Assembly (NCBI GenBank): GCA_024180945.1 | Contig: JAKSGN010000035.1 | Location: 2,852,001-2,916,000 of the forward strand | DNA length: 64,000 bases | From: Macrophomina tecta | Lineage: Eukaryota > Ascomycota > Dothideomycetes > Botryosphaeriales > Botryosphaeriaceae | Direction: 5' to 3' | Part shown: positions 48,001-58,597 of the stretch, piece by piece | Position numbering within the stretch: the first letter of the stretch is position 1 | How the letters are laid out: every line of letters starts with the position of its first letter | Notes under the pieces: generated by a model | Databases searched by the model: none | What the model saw: only the letters and a program-made list of their open reading frames with translations | Told to the model about the DNA's origin: nothing | Made by a program: the position numbers and the translations under genes

Positions 48001-48463
48001 ATCGCAGGATTGCAGCAGAGGTCTGGGACTTGGCCGTTGCGCCGCGTTAAGCTACGATCGTTAAAGGCCGCACGGGCGCGAACCTAGAAGGTTTAAGGGC
48101 CATCACTACAGCAGTACGCCAGGCCAGCGCATGATTCAATTAATGCACACAGAATGGTAATACGAAGAACTAAACTCACAATACGACAATTCACTAACGC
48201 TATCCACTCTACTCCGCACGCTCCGTTCTAGCTGCAAATCAGGACATGCCTTCAATTACATGGCAAAACTATTCAAGGCGAGTCCGGAAAGCTCGGCAAA
48301 GAGCTGCTTACAGGCGTCGGCGCTTTGAATTCGCAACTATAAGAGGTCTTGGTCTCCTCCGATCGCTTTCAGAACCACCAGCCGATCGTTCGAGCATCAC
48401 TCCACTGCCATTTCTTCACTTATCTCTGTTTCACTGCCAAAAGCTTTGCTCTTGCTTTTTATC
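45085..48463. other. gene-poor region, nothing convincing
   Basis: About 3.4 kb with only short frames, none with a recognised family. A TA-rich run (45218-45236) upstream of the feruloyl esterase could hold its TATA element. A short perfect stem-loop resembling a tRNA T arm occurs near 47982-47998 but does not form a whole tRNA. Confidence 0.4.
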
Positions 48464-49353
48464 ATGTTGCCTCAATTCACCTTCCTGCTGCTCGCTGCAG
48501 CGATTCCCCAAGCTCTCTGCTCTGCCATTCCAGCCGAGGATACAAACACCGACCTCGGTATCCCTCAAGATTTCATCGACCAGGTCATGGCTAGCTTCAC
48601 CACAGACGAAAATGGCCAGCTCGTGTCTAGGGCCGAGCTCCACAAGCGGACCATCGCTGCTCGTGGACTCAAGAAGCGTGCCACCCCCACTGACCAGCGG
48701 TGCGGCGGCGACACATGGAGAGCCCGTTACTGCATGACTGACGTCGGCCCCCGCGACTGGCATGATCGCTGCCGGCGCCCTAATGGCTCGATCTACTGGG
48801 TCGGCGGTATTTGCCCGGAGTTCACGTACTGCTCCGAGGAGTTCGACAACGACGGCGACGACGTCATCATCTGCACGCCGGCTACGCCGCCGCGTGAGGA
48901 CAACGTTGGCTCGACAGCCCGCGGCCGCAGGCAGTACGGCTACCGCACCATCCAGCCGCGAGCGTCTATTGGTGCCAACCAGCACCTCTCCTCCATCCTA
49001 CTCCAGCTCGGCATCAGCCGTGGCAGTGTCTCCGGCCATCTGAGGAGTGAGTACACCACCAGCTGGGATGCTTTGACTTCTGTTGTCTCCATTTGCTCAC
49101 GAAAAAAACAATGACAGGCACCGACAGGACCTTCGTGATCGCCCCGCAGAACACCCTGACGGCCAACCTGCATGGCCACCAACTCAACCTTTGCCGCTCC
49201 GACACGAACCAGGACGACCCCAATGCATTCCGCAACACTCGCTCTTGTAGCCCTATCTCCGACCACAATTTCGTCAACGGCGACACTATCGATTTTACTT
49301 TTGGTCTGTCCAGCTTCCAGTCCGCTATTCTCTTCTACAATGTCACCCCTTAG
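48464..49353 (+). CDS. secreted Cys-containing protein with two dibasic processing sites
   Basis: Exons 48464-49046 and 49118-49353 (71-bp intron) give 272 residues. A signal peptide is clear (MLPQFTFLLLAAAIPQALCS). A pro-region follows (ISSxF-like segment QDFIDQVMASFTTDENGQL) and ends in two dibasic sites, ELHKR and GLKKR, 10 residues apart, matching Kex2 cleavage. The mature part would begin ATPTDQRCGG and has six Cys in its first half (RCGGDTWRARYC, RCRRPNG, GGICPEFTYC, IICTP) and two more in the C-terminal exon (NLCRSDTN, RSCSPISD). I do not recognise a family. Size, secretion, pro-peptide and even Cys number fit an effector-like or antimicrobial secreted protein, but function is unknown. 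It lies 300 bp from the second transposon block. Confidence 0.78.
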
Positions 49354-49658
49354 AAAGTCTCCACGGGGCGGAGGTCCCTTTCATGTTCGCTCGAATTAGC
49401 CGGTGCCAACATGTTCTCATTCGAGAGATCTCTGTATTGCGCTCAAACAAATAATCACCACATGAAGTCAGCCAAGGTCCGCATAACCCGCAGGAGTAGT
49501 TGGCTGGTTTAGGAATATTCTTGCAACTTTGGTTATTTTTTTTTTTCGCATGTAAATATTAGAAGTTCATTGCTCGTTCTTCTCTATCTCTCCTTAAGTA
49601 AGATTCCTCAGTGACTAAACACTTCAAAATTAATCATCAGCTCTCCATGGAGCTAATG

Positions 49659-50149
49659 TGTTACGGCGCAGCCTCCACAGGGTTAGGGAACAGCAGGATA
49701 AGGTAGTAAGTGGGGAGCTCGGGTGCGGCGTGGAAAGGACCCACGCGTGCTCACGTAAAGCACGTAACGCCAAGATAGTACTCTCACTACTCCGAAGGCG
49801 CTCGGACCAGAACATCATAGAGTACCCAGAGCAGGATAAGCTGCTCTATCTACTCCCAAGGTCACCAACCTCCCGAGGGACAGAGCAGATAAATCAGAAA
49901 CTAGATTATATACGCTTCCCTACTTATATATAAACTACACTCCTTAGATAGCTTTAACCTTCGTGGTCAACTTCAATAACAATTTAGCACTAATTATTAG
50001 TAACACGGCCTTCGCACGCAGTGCTTAGTCTCATCACGTATTTAACTTACTCTTACCCTCTTCTTATACTTACTTAAGGAAAACCCCCTCGACAGGTTTT
50101 CTCCCTCTTTAGTATTTAGATCCTTAGAGGTAGAGGCCCGCTCGTTACA
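49659..50149 (+). repeat. 5' LTR of Gypsy copy B
   Basis: 491 bp, from TGTTACGGCGCAGCCTCCAC to GCCCGCTCGTTACA. The outer approximately 270 bp keep CpG-rich, unmutated sequence; the inner part is AT-shifted. Confidence 0.93.
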
Positions 50150-50327
50150 CTTTAACCACCATCTTTGTAAGAAGAGGAAGGTTCCGAGATTAAGTCTTAT
50201 CGGGTAAGGTATTACCCCCTAACGAGTTTAGAAAACAGTAATAGCACTAGGATCTTAGATAGAGGTTAACCCGGTCAAGGGTCAGGTTTAGGGTACCCAG
50301 GGGCTAGCTTAGCCCGCATAATAAACG

Positions 50328-53300
50328 AAGCCCACTAGAGCTAAGCTCTTACAGCTTATCGAGGAGCTAAAGGCTCAGAACGCTCGACTAATCGAGCACA
50401 CGACAAAGCGGAGCGCTACTAAGGTTAAAGTAGCGGTACCCAAGAAGTTTAATAGGAATAGAAAGAAGCTTTAATCCTTCCTACTTTAGATAAAACGTTA
50501 CCTCTAGTTCAACCAAGTACAGTTCGATAATAATACCAAAGTAGTACTCTTCGTATTAACCTACCTTAGAGGAACGGTAGAGGTATAGATAGAACTATAC
50601 CTTCGCAATCACCTAGCCAACGAACACTCTCTCGAGAAGAGATAGGAAAAGACTAAGAAAATCTTCGGTACCTACACGGGATTTATAGACAACCTTAGAA
50701 CTACTTTTAATAATCGAGATAAAGTCCGCAAAGCCTCTAACGATATTATAACCGTTAAATAATTAGGATCTATAGCTGTCTACGTAACTAAGTTTTAATA
50801 GCTTATAGCCTACCTCGAATAGTTAAACGAGACTTTCCGCGACCTCTTCTATAAAGGCCTAAAGAAAGAAGTTAAAAAGAATATAATTATTTACGAATAC
50901 CTATCTACCTTTTAGAAGATAGTAGACCTTACGTCTTAGATCGACGGTCGTATATACGAATGGAAGATGGGTTCTCGATAAGCTAATACCTCGAAGCCTC
51001 GCCGTAAAAGAATAACCCTCGAAGGCGGAGACGCTATGGCCCTTAACGCGGCTAACCGATAGGATTCTAAGAAGGGCAATAATAATAGTCGAAATAATAA
51101 TAAGAAGCCTAAAGGACCTAATCTAAACTAGACGAACGAGTAGAAATAGCGCTATAAGAATTAACTCTATATTATCTACGGTAGTAATAAGCACTTCTCT
51201 CCTAAGTGCCCGTAGAACCTGTTACGAACCCCAGAGGACAAGGGCTTTATGACCCCACGGGTAGGAAGCCCGCACGGGAAAAGGCACCGCAGGGACCAAG
51301 AACCCTCACGGGCAGCAGAGCCGCACGGCCGGAACGCCCGCACGGGAAACCCAGCCTCAAGGGAAGGCGGCACGTACGGCCCCGAGCCAGGCAGCAACAG
51401 AGGCCCGCACGGGAACGACGCCCGCGCAGCACAGCGACTACCCGGAAGAATAGCAGGACCGAGTTCCCGCAGGGGAAAGACACCCACAGGGAAAGGGCAC
51501 AGATCCAGGAAACCGACTTCGGACACAAGGGACGAACAAGAGAATGTCGAACATGTCGTCCGCTCATCAGGGCAGAAGTCGGGTTCCGGAAAACAGGCCT
51601 TAGCGCCCAAGTCACGTGGGACCCACCGGGCCCACTGGATAACGAAGGATCACGACTATCCTCCACGACGCTTGGATAACCAAGGATGCCAACTATCCAC
51701 CACTATCCACAGATTGCTACACATTTCCTACAGTATATAGACACACTCCTTAGATAGTACTTTGACCTTCGTGGTCAACTCAAGATTCCAATACAGACTT
51801 ATTGGAGGTAACAAGCCTGACGCGCACCGCGCACCAACCTATCACGTGACCGCTACCCATCGTTCCAATCCTTTACCCTTCTCTTGCCCTTCAAGGTAAA
51901 CCCTACCGCTACCTGACCCTACTAGGTGACTCCTAAGCCTAGTGGAAGAGGCCGCCGTTACAGAACCCTCGTAATAAGAAAGATAGAAAGTAGACCTCGA
52001 GCGCTTAACGTAAAACATCGGTTATATCCCGCTAAGATAACTATAATACGCTATACTAGATAGCCTACTACGACGATAACTGCTAGATGCACTAAAGTAG
52101 TAAAGATATATCGGGATAGTACCCCTACGAACTACGATAATTTAGTATAATAACTAGGAACGAAGAAGTTATCGAGACCGATAATATTATTAATAGCTTC
52201 TTCTTAGACGAGAAGCTCGTAAATAGCGAGACCGGAGAACTATACGACTTAATAAATAGTGAAGTAGAAGCTATACCGGACCCTATAACTCTTCCGGAAC
52301 TCGAGCGCCTTATAGCCAAGTATAGGATTAGCGTAGAAATAACGGACGAGAACGATTAACTCGCCTAAGTAATCTAGATTCCCTACGAAAGAGGGTTGGC
52401 CCTTATAGTACTATAGATATAGCGCTAAGGGACCCTTTAGAAAACCCGAATCGAGTAAGATAGAAAGAAGTACGAACTTATTATTACAAAAAAAACCGCG
52501 CTCGTAATACTCTATTATTAAGGAATAACTACTCGATAGTAAGTAGACTACGACTTCCTCTAAGAATTAGTAAGAATTCTTTACTAATACGGCACGGTAA
52601 CTATCTAGAATCGCACGCTCTAGTAGATACCGGACGAGAAACTTAATATACTAACCTTCTGATACTAGGTACGAAAGGACATAGTCTACTAGCGAAAATA
52701 GTTACGTACTAATAAATAGACTAACTAGAAATAAGTATACCTTTAAGTTAACGAATAGGAAGACTATATATATAGTAAAGTCTACGGCTATCCGAAGCTA
52801 AAAAACTAGACGGCCCTACGGTATTAGAATCGATCTAGGGGCTATAGTCTAGGTCCCTTTATATAGTATTACGCATATCGGAAACAAAAACTCTTACTAG
52901 AAAGAAACTTTAGGAATAATTTAAGATTACTAAAGTCCTACGAGGACGCACGATCTCGATACTAGTTAATAGTAAATTAAGCGGAGACTTTATCTATAAC
53001 GAACTAGTATAAGAATTAAATATTCCTTATCGAAAAAAGAAAGAACCCTACTCTCTTAGCGGATTCAACGGAAGAAACGCTAACTACGGAGAAGAATAGG
53101 TACGTATTAAAATAAAAAAAGTCTTACTAGAAGTTAACGGATATCCCGATTAGATTACCCTTAATATCTAAAGAATTCCGGGACACGACGTTATTCTCGA
53201 AATACCTTAGCTTAGGACTCGTAACCCCCTTATCGACTAGGTAAGTGATATACTCTTCCTATAATAGGATATCTAGGATATTATTAAGAACCCTAAGAGC

Positions 53301-56300
53301 AGTTATAAGAATATTAAATAGAAACTACTAGATATCTTCTAAGGATATATCTTTAGTATAAAACGGGAAGTAGCTAGTATAAGGCCTAAACGTAGTAACT
53401 ATATAGGCGACTCCGATAATAGTATAAGTTAGAACTAGGACTGCAACGTAGAAGGCGAAGCCTCCTTAGTAAAATATAACCCTATCGCAGGAATAAGCCC
53501 TACTAAGCGAAACGATACCCTTAAATTATTAGAAGAAACGTAAGACTTAAACGATAGCGTAAGACCTAATAACGGTAGTATTAATGGCAACCTTAAAGAA
53601 AGGCCTAAGATAGGACTAGGACTATAGTATACGAGACGCTGCCTCCTCGGTAAAATATAGCGCCTTAAGCGGAGTAAGCCCTACTAAGTTAAGTATTCCC
53701 GAAAACCAGATATAACATTTATTACGAAGAACTACGCGGAGAAAGCGTAAGGCTAAAAATAAGACTTCGCGGAAGTAATTAGTAGCTCTAGAACCTTTCG
53801 TAGACGTCTAGATAATCTTAGGAGAGGTATTTAGGCGTATACGACGCTAAGAATAATAGATCTATCTTATATATATTAAACCCTTACTAGCGGTGCAATA
53901 GAGAGCATTAGCTAGGGCCTAACGAAAAGGGCTAAGAAATAAGAACTATTTAACTTCTATCGGAGGAGACGATCCTGCGAGGATTAAGAGAGAATAATAT
54001 AGTAGTTTAGAAATATAGTAGTAACTATAAGAAACGCCTCTAATATCTAAAATAGAAACGGTATCTAAAGAGTATTAGAACTTAGTTACCATTTGCTAAG
54101 AAAGAGGAAAGGGAGACTTACCTAAATATTAACTATAGAACTACAAGATCCCGCTTAAGCTAGGAACGAAACCGGCTTATAAGCCTATCTACTTCTTATT
54201 AAAGAAGGAAATAGAGGCTTTAAAAAAATATATTAAGAAAAACCTCGAACGAGAATATATTTAGCTATTGACGTTATTAGTTGGATATCCGATCCTCTTC
54301 GTCTTTAAGAAGAATGGTAAGTTATGCCTCTACATTAACTATCGATAACTTAACGATATTACGATTAAGAACCGATACCCGCTCCTACGTATTAATAAGC
54401 TTTAGGACAAGTTAGGGAATATAAAGTACTTTATAAAGCTAGACCTTCGGGATGGTTACTACTTAGTTAGAATTAAGAAAGGGGAAGAATAGAAGATAGC
54501 CTTTAGAACGAGGCTAGGACTCTACAAGTATATAATAATACTATTCGGGCTTATAAACGCGCTAGCAACCTTTTAGTCGCTCGTTAATAATACGCTACGC
54601 GAATACTTAGATATCTTCTACCTAGCTTATCTCGACGATATTCTTATCTTCTTAGAAATACTTAAGGAATATAAGAAGCATATTAGGAAAGTTCTAGAAA
54701 CCCTCTAAGCTAAGAACCTAACTATCGCACCCGATAAGTGCGAGTAGCACGTATAGAGAATAGAATTCTTAGGCTTTATTATTACCCCCGGATATATTAG
54801 TATAGACGACTCGAAACTAGATTCTATTAGAGAATAGCTAGTACTAAAGACGATTAAGAAAGTATAGTTCTTTCTTAGATTTATAAACTTCTATAGGAAG
54901 TTTATCTAGAACTATTTAAAGGTTACGAAACCTTTAACGCGACTTACTTAAAAGGAGTATGGCTTCTAATAGAAAGACGATTAGTAGTAAGCCTTCGATT
55001 CGCTAAAATAGATGTTTTGCGAAGTACCCGTCTTGGGGATATACGATTCCGATAAACTGATCGAAGTAGAAACTAATACGTTAGGATTCGCCCTAGGAGT
55101 ATATTTTAGCTAGTCTAATGAAGAAGGTAGATAGTATCTAATCGCGTTCTACTTAAGAAAGTTTACCTTAGTAGAGCTTAACTACGATACTTATAATAAG
55201 AAGCTCTTAGCCATCGTCTTAGTATTTAAGTACTAGAGATACTACCTAGAAGGAGCCGACTAATAGGTAATAGTATATTACGACTATTAGAATCTTACGC
55301 GCTTTACTATAACTAAGGAACTAAATCGACGATAGGTTCGCTAGTTATAAGAATTAGTATTCTATAATTTTAAGATTACGTATAGAAAAGATATAGATAA
55401 CGCCGCCGCTAACGCGCTTAGTAGGAGGGTAGACTATATAGAAGATAAAATTAAGCCGCAACCTATAGTATTATAGTAGATAAGCGATAAATCGCTTATC
55501 CTTACTAGATAGTCTTTTCTAATGCTTTATATTAAGTTAAACCCGTAGTATTAGAAGATTCGAGAAGTATACGCTTAGGACTCCTTCGTATAGAAACTTT
55601 TAGCGCTTAAGAATAACCCGCGTGTTACTTAAGATAGGAAAGGAACGCTTCTCTTTAAAGAATTAATCTATATTCTAATAAGACTGCGAGAAGCACTCGT
55701 TAAGGATATATACGTAGCACCCGCGCATAAGCATTAGAATATCGATAGAATAACCGAGAGGATTACGCAAAACTTCTACTTTCCGGGATTACGAAAAATA
55801 GTCTAGTATATAGTTTTATAATACGACCTTTATATCTAAAGTAAAGCCGTAATATACGCTTCGTACGGATAACTACAACCCCTAGAAGTTCTAGAACGAC
55901 TATAGTAATAGATTACACTAGACTTTATTATAAAACTACCTAGGTCTAGGGACCTAATTATAGGAGTTAAGTACGACTCGATCCTAGTCTTTATTAATAG
56001 ACTTACGAAGTACGTACTCTTTTTACCCTACTTAGAGGTATCGAATATAGAATAGCTAGCCTATATGTTTCTCCGATATATCTTCGCGGATCGCGGAATG
56101 CCGGAAGTATTAATCTCGGATAGAAATAAGCTAATAAGATTAAAATTTTAGTAAATACTTACGCGCTAGCTTAGAGCAAAGAATAAACTCTCTATAATAG
56201 TATACGCGTAAACCGACGGCTAGATGGAACGGATAAACTGGACTCTCGAATAATATCTCCGCTATTATATTAACTATCTATAGAATAACTAGGCTATATG

Positions 56301-57005
56301 GCTGCCTATAGTATAATTCGCCTATAATAGCGCTAAATAAGAGTTAACTAACGTATTACCGTTCTTTACTAACTACGGGTTTAAACTAGACGCGTATAGA
56401 AAAACTATTTTAAATAGAAAATTAGCCTAGAAAGGCGTTCTTAAAGCCGAGTAGCTAAGAGAATTATATAAAGCTATTAGTCTTAACCTCGAATACGTAC
56501 GAATTATAATGTCTAAATACTATAATAAACGGTACTAGGCGGTACTAAACCTTAAAAAAGGGGATAAAGTATATCTTCTTACGAAGAATATTAAATTAAA
56601 GCGACCGAGCGATAAATTAGATTTTAAGAAAATTAGTCTATTCGAAATTATAGAAAAACTTAAAGAAGTTACGTATCGACTTAAATTACCTAATATACGA
56701 ATAAACTCTATCTTTTACGTAGTATTGCTCAAGCTAGTACTAGAAAATGCCACTATTCTAGAAACTTAAGAAGAGATTATACTAGAAAACCCTAACGCTA
56801 AAGAAACCTAGTACCTAGTCGAAAAGATCTTAAACTATAAGCGGTTCGGACGTTAGCTTAAATATCTCGTTAAATAGAAAGATTACAGAAATAAAGATAA
56901 CTAGTAGATACTAAAAGATAATATACACCTAGATCTCGTTATAGAATTTTATCGCTAGAACCCTAACCTCCCGCGAAAACGAGGTCGCCCTAGAAGAACG
57001 AATCT
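50328..57005 (+). pseudogene. Gypsy copy B gag-pol remains
   Basis: Gag (about 50328-51219, then after the insertion) contains ARLIEHTTKRSATKVKVAVP, TFRDLFYKGLKKEVKKNIII and a degraded zinc knuckle (YGSNKHFSPKCP) exactly where the solo LTR is inserted. A protease-like NSKLSGDFIYNELV lies near 52970. Reverse transcriptase has YPILFVFKKNGKLCLYINYR (about 54280-54340), FIKLDLRDGYYLVRIKKGEE and YLAYLDDILIF (about 54620-54650). RNase H follows (about 55020-55440), then integrase (about 55730-56700) and a chromodomain (KETYLVEKILNYKRFG-like, about 56800-56960). Stops are nearly all TAG or TAA consistent with RIP of CAG, CAA, TGG. Confidence 0.85.
51220..51962 (+). repeat. 743-bp solo LTR, not RIP-mutated (copy 3)
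   Basis: Same length and, as far as read, same sequence as copies 1 and 2. It encodes the same 139- and 163-codon shadow frames without a change. Flanked by a perfect GAACC duplication (51215-51219, 51963-51967). Inserted in the zinc-knuckle region of Gypsy copy B gag. Confidence 0.95.
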
Positions 57006-57010
57006 ATCTA

Positions 57011-57400
57011 TAACTTAGCCCTAGACGGAAACGTAATCCTAGCTACTAAATTAGGCGGAGGACCTCTAGAGCTCGAAGAACCCTTAATAATAGAAGAGCT
57101 CGAGAAACGTTCTAAAGTCGGTACGTTCTCGCTAGCTATACGCCGCCTATCGCAATTCTTCTTTTTAAGTTTTTCTAACTTCTTAATAGACGCTAGCTCG
57201 CGTTTAAATATCTTCTTCCGCTTACGCTTAAGAAGAGCGAGTTGCTTCTTTAAGCGATAATAACGAGCGTATATCTCGGAACGACGCTTCTAGAGTCTTA
57301 ACTCCTCTACTAAAATCTAACGCTTATTCTTATAAAGGCGCTCTAGCTAATTCTCTATCTTCTCTACTTCCGCGTTAATTTTCGCCCCTATAAAGGTTAG
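57011..57400 (-). pseudogene. antisense frame between pol and 3' LTR of Gypsy copy B
   Basis: On the minus strand about 130 codons read as a charged coiled coil (GAKINAEVEKIEN, LERLYKNKR, KRRSEIYARYYRLKKQLALL, KRKRKKIFKRELASIKKLEK) followed by a Ser/Pro-rich tail (TLERFSSSSIIKGSSSSRGP). Only three TAG codons interrupt it, each explainable as CAG or TGG before RIP. The matching region of copy A (20427-20815) has a similar antisense frame. An antisense accessory gene of the retrotransposon is the likeliest explanation; chance openness is the alternative. Confidence 0.5.
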
Positions 57401-57715
57401 CCAGGATAGAGAATAAGCGGGAAAGATATATAGTCGCGTTAAGAAACTACTAAGTCGCATTTACGGTTTTTCGATAAATAGCGCTTATAGTGCCCCGAAT
57501 CTAAACTAATAAAACACTTCGCACTAGCAGCACGATAAGCGCTATAGGGGGATAGTATCTCGTATTAGTAGTAACTAACGAGCGCGTAGTGACGTTACGT
57601 CGAAGAAACCTTAGGTATAATAAGTAAAAGATACGGAAGGAAGCGAAGGTTACCTACTAAAAACTTATATACGTTACGGAATTCTTCGGGCCGAAGAACC
57701 TAAAAGAGGAAATAG

Positions 57716-58206
57716 TATTATAGCGCAGCCTCTATAGGGTTAGGAAATAGTAGAATAAGGTAGTAAGTAAAGAGCTCGAATACGGCGTAAAAAGAATCTA
57801 CGCGTGCTTACGTAAAATACGTAACGCTAAGATAGTACTCTTACTACTCTGAAGGCGCTCGGACCAGAATACTATAGAGTACCTAGAGTAGGATAAGCTA
57901 CTCTATCTACTTCTAAGGTTACCGACCTCCCGAGGGATAGAGTAGATAGATTAGAAACTAGATTATATACGCTTCCCTACTTATATATAAACTATACTCT
58001 TTAGATAGCTTTAATCTTCGTGGTTAACTTTAATAATAATTTAGCACTAATTATTAGTAATACAGCCTTCGCACGTAGTGCTTAGTCTTATTACGTATTC
58101 GACTTGCTCTTACCCTCTTCTTGTACCCACTTAAGGAAAACCCCCTCGATAGGTTTTCTCCCTCTTTGGTGTTTGGATTCTTAGAGGCAGAGGCCCGCTC
58201 GTTATA
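57716..58206 (+). repeat. 3' LTR of Gypsy copy B
   Basis: 491 bp, beginning TATTATAGCGCAGCCTCTAT. Its first 300 bp are heavily RIP-mutated relative to the 5' LTR, while its last approximately 130-150 bp keep more of the original sequence. Confidence 0.93.
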
Positions 58207-58483
58207 TAATAGTGTAAACCTACGCCTTTGAGGGAAGGCCTTGTCCGCCCTTGTTAAATCCCGCAACCCACCATAGACGAGAAATACTACACGTGCCTGT
58301 CCCAACGTTTTGCTGCCCTATTCATCTGCCGTTCCTGGACTAGCAGGCGGAGATAATTGCGGGATGGGCGAGCGCCTGCACTAACCGAAAATGGCATGAT
58401 TAGCGGATGCTGCCTGGACGACACCGCCATAGACCAGGCAACAGAACGAGAATATAATCATTGGGTCACGGGCGCACGCGTGG

Positions 58484-58490
58484 TATAAAA
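58484..58490 (+). promoter_or_regulatory. TATA box of the M66-like/jacalin gene
   Basis: TATAAAA, 108-114 bp before the ATG at 58598, followed by a CT-rich stretch. It lies only about 280 bp from the end of Gypsy copy B, so the promoter is short. Confidence 0.55.
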
Positions 58491-58597
58491 CGCGACCGGC
58501 ACGCGTCCATCGAGGCTATCCACCAGCCCTCCACCTGCTTCCGATTACTTCCAGTGTTACTTTATTCTGATTTCAACTACTGCACATTTTCATCACA

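Larger units (their letters stand above)
49659..58206 (+). mobile_element. Ty3/Gypsy chromovirus, RIP-mutated (copy B)
   Basis: Direct 491-bp LTRs (49659-50149, 57716-58206) flank a plus-strand gag-pol. The target duplication is TAATG (49654-49658) against TAATA (58207-58211), one G-to-A difference as RIP would make. A purine-rich tract (AAAAGAGGAAATAG) precedes the 3' LTR. A 743-bp solo LTR with its 5-bp duplication is inserted at 51220. Without it the element is 7.8 kb, as is copy A. The chromodomain at the end of pol places it among fungal chromoviruses. Not capable of autonomous movement. Confidence 0.93.

Noticed and set aside
47915..48060. tRNA-like sequence with a perfect TACGG-TTCAATC-CCGTA arm and a possible CCTGCGG/TCGCAGG acceptor stem
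   Set aside because: The D and anticodon arms between these parts do not fold into a normal tRNA, and the neighbouring A-box-like sequence is on the other strand. At most a tRNA relic.
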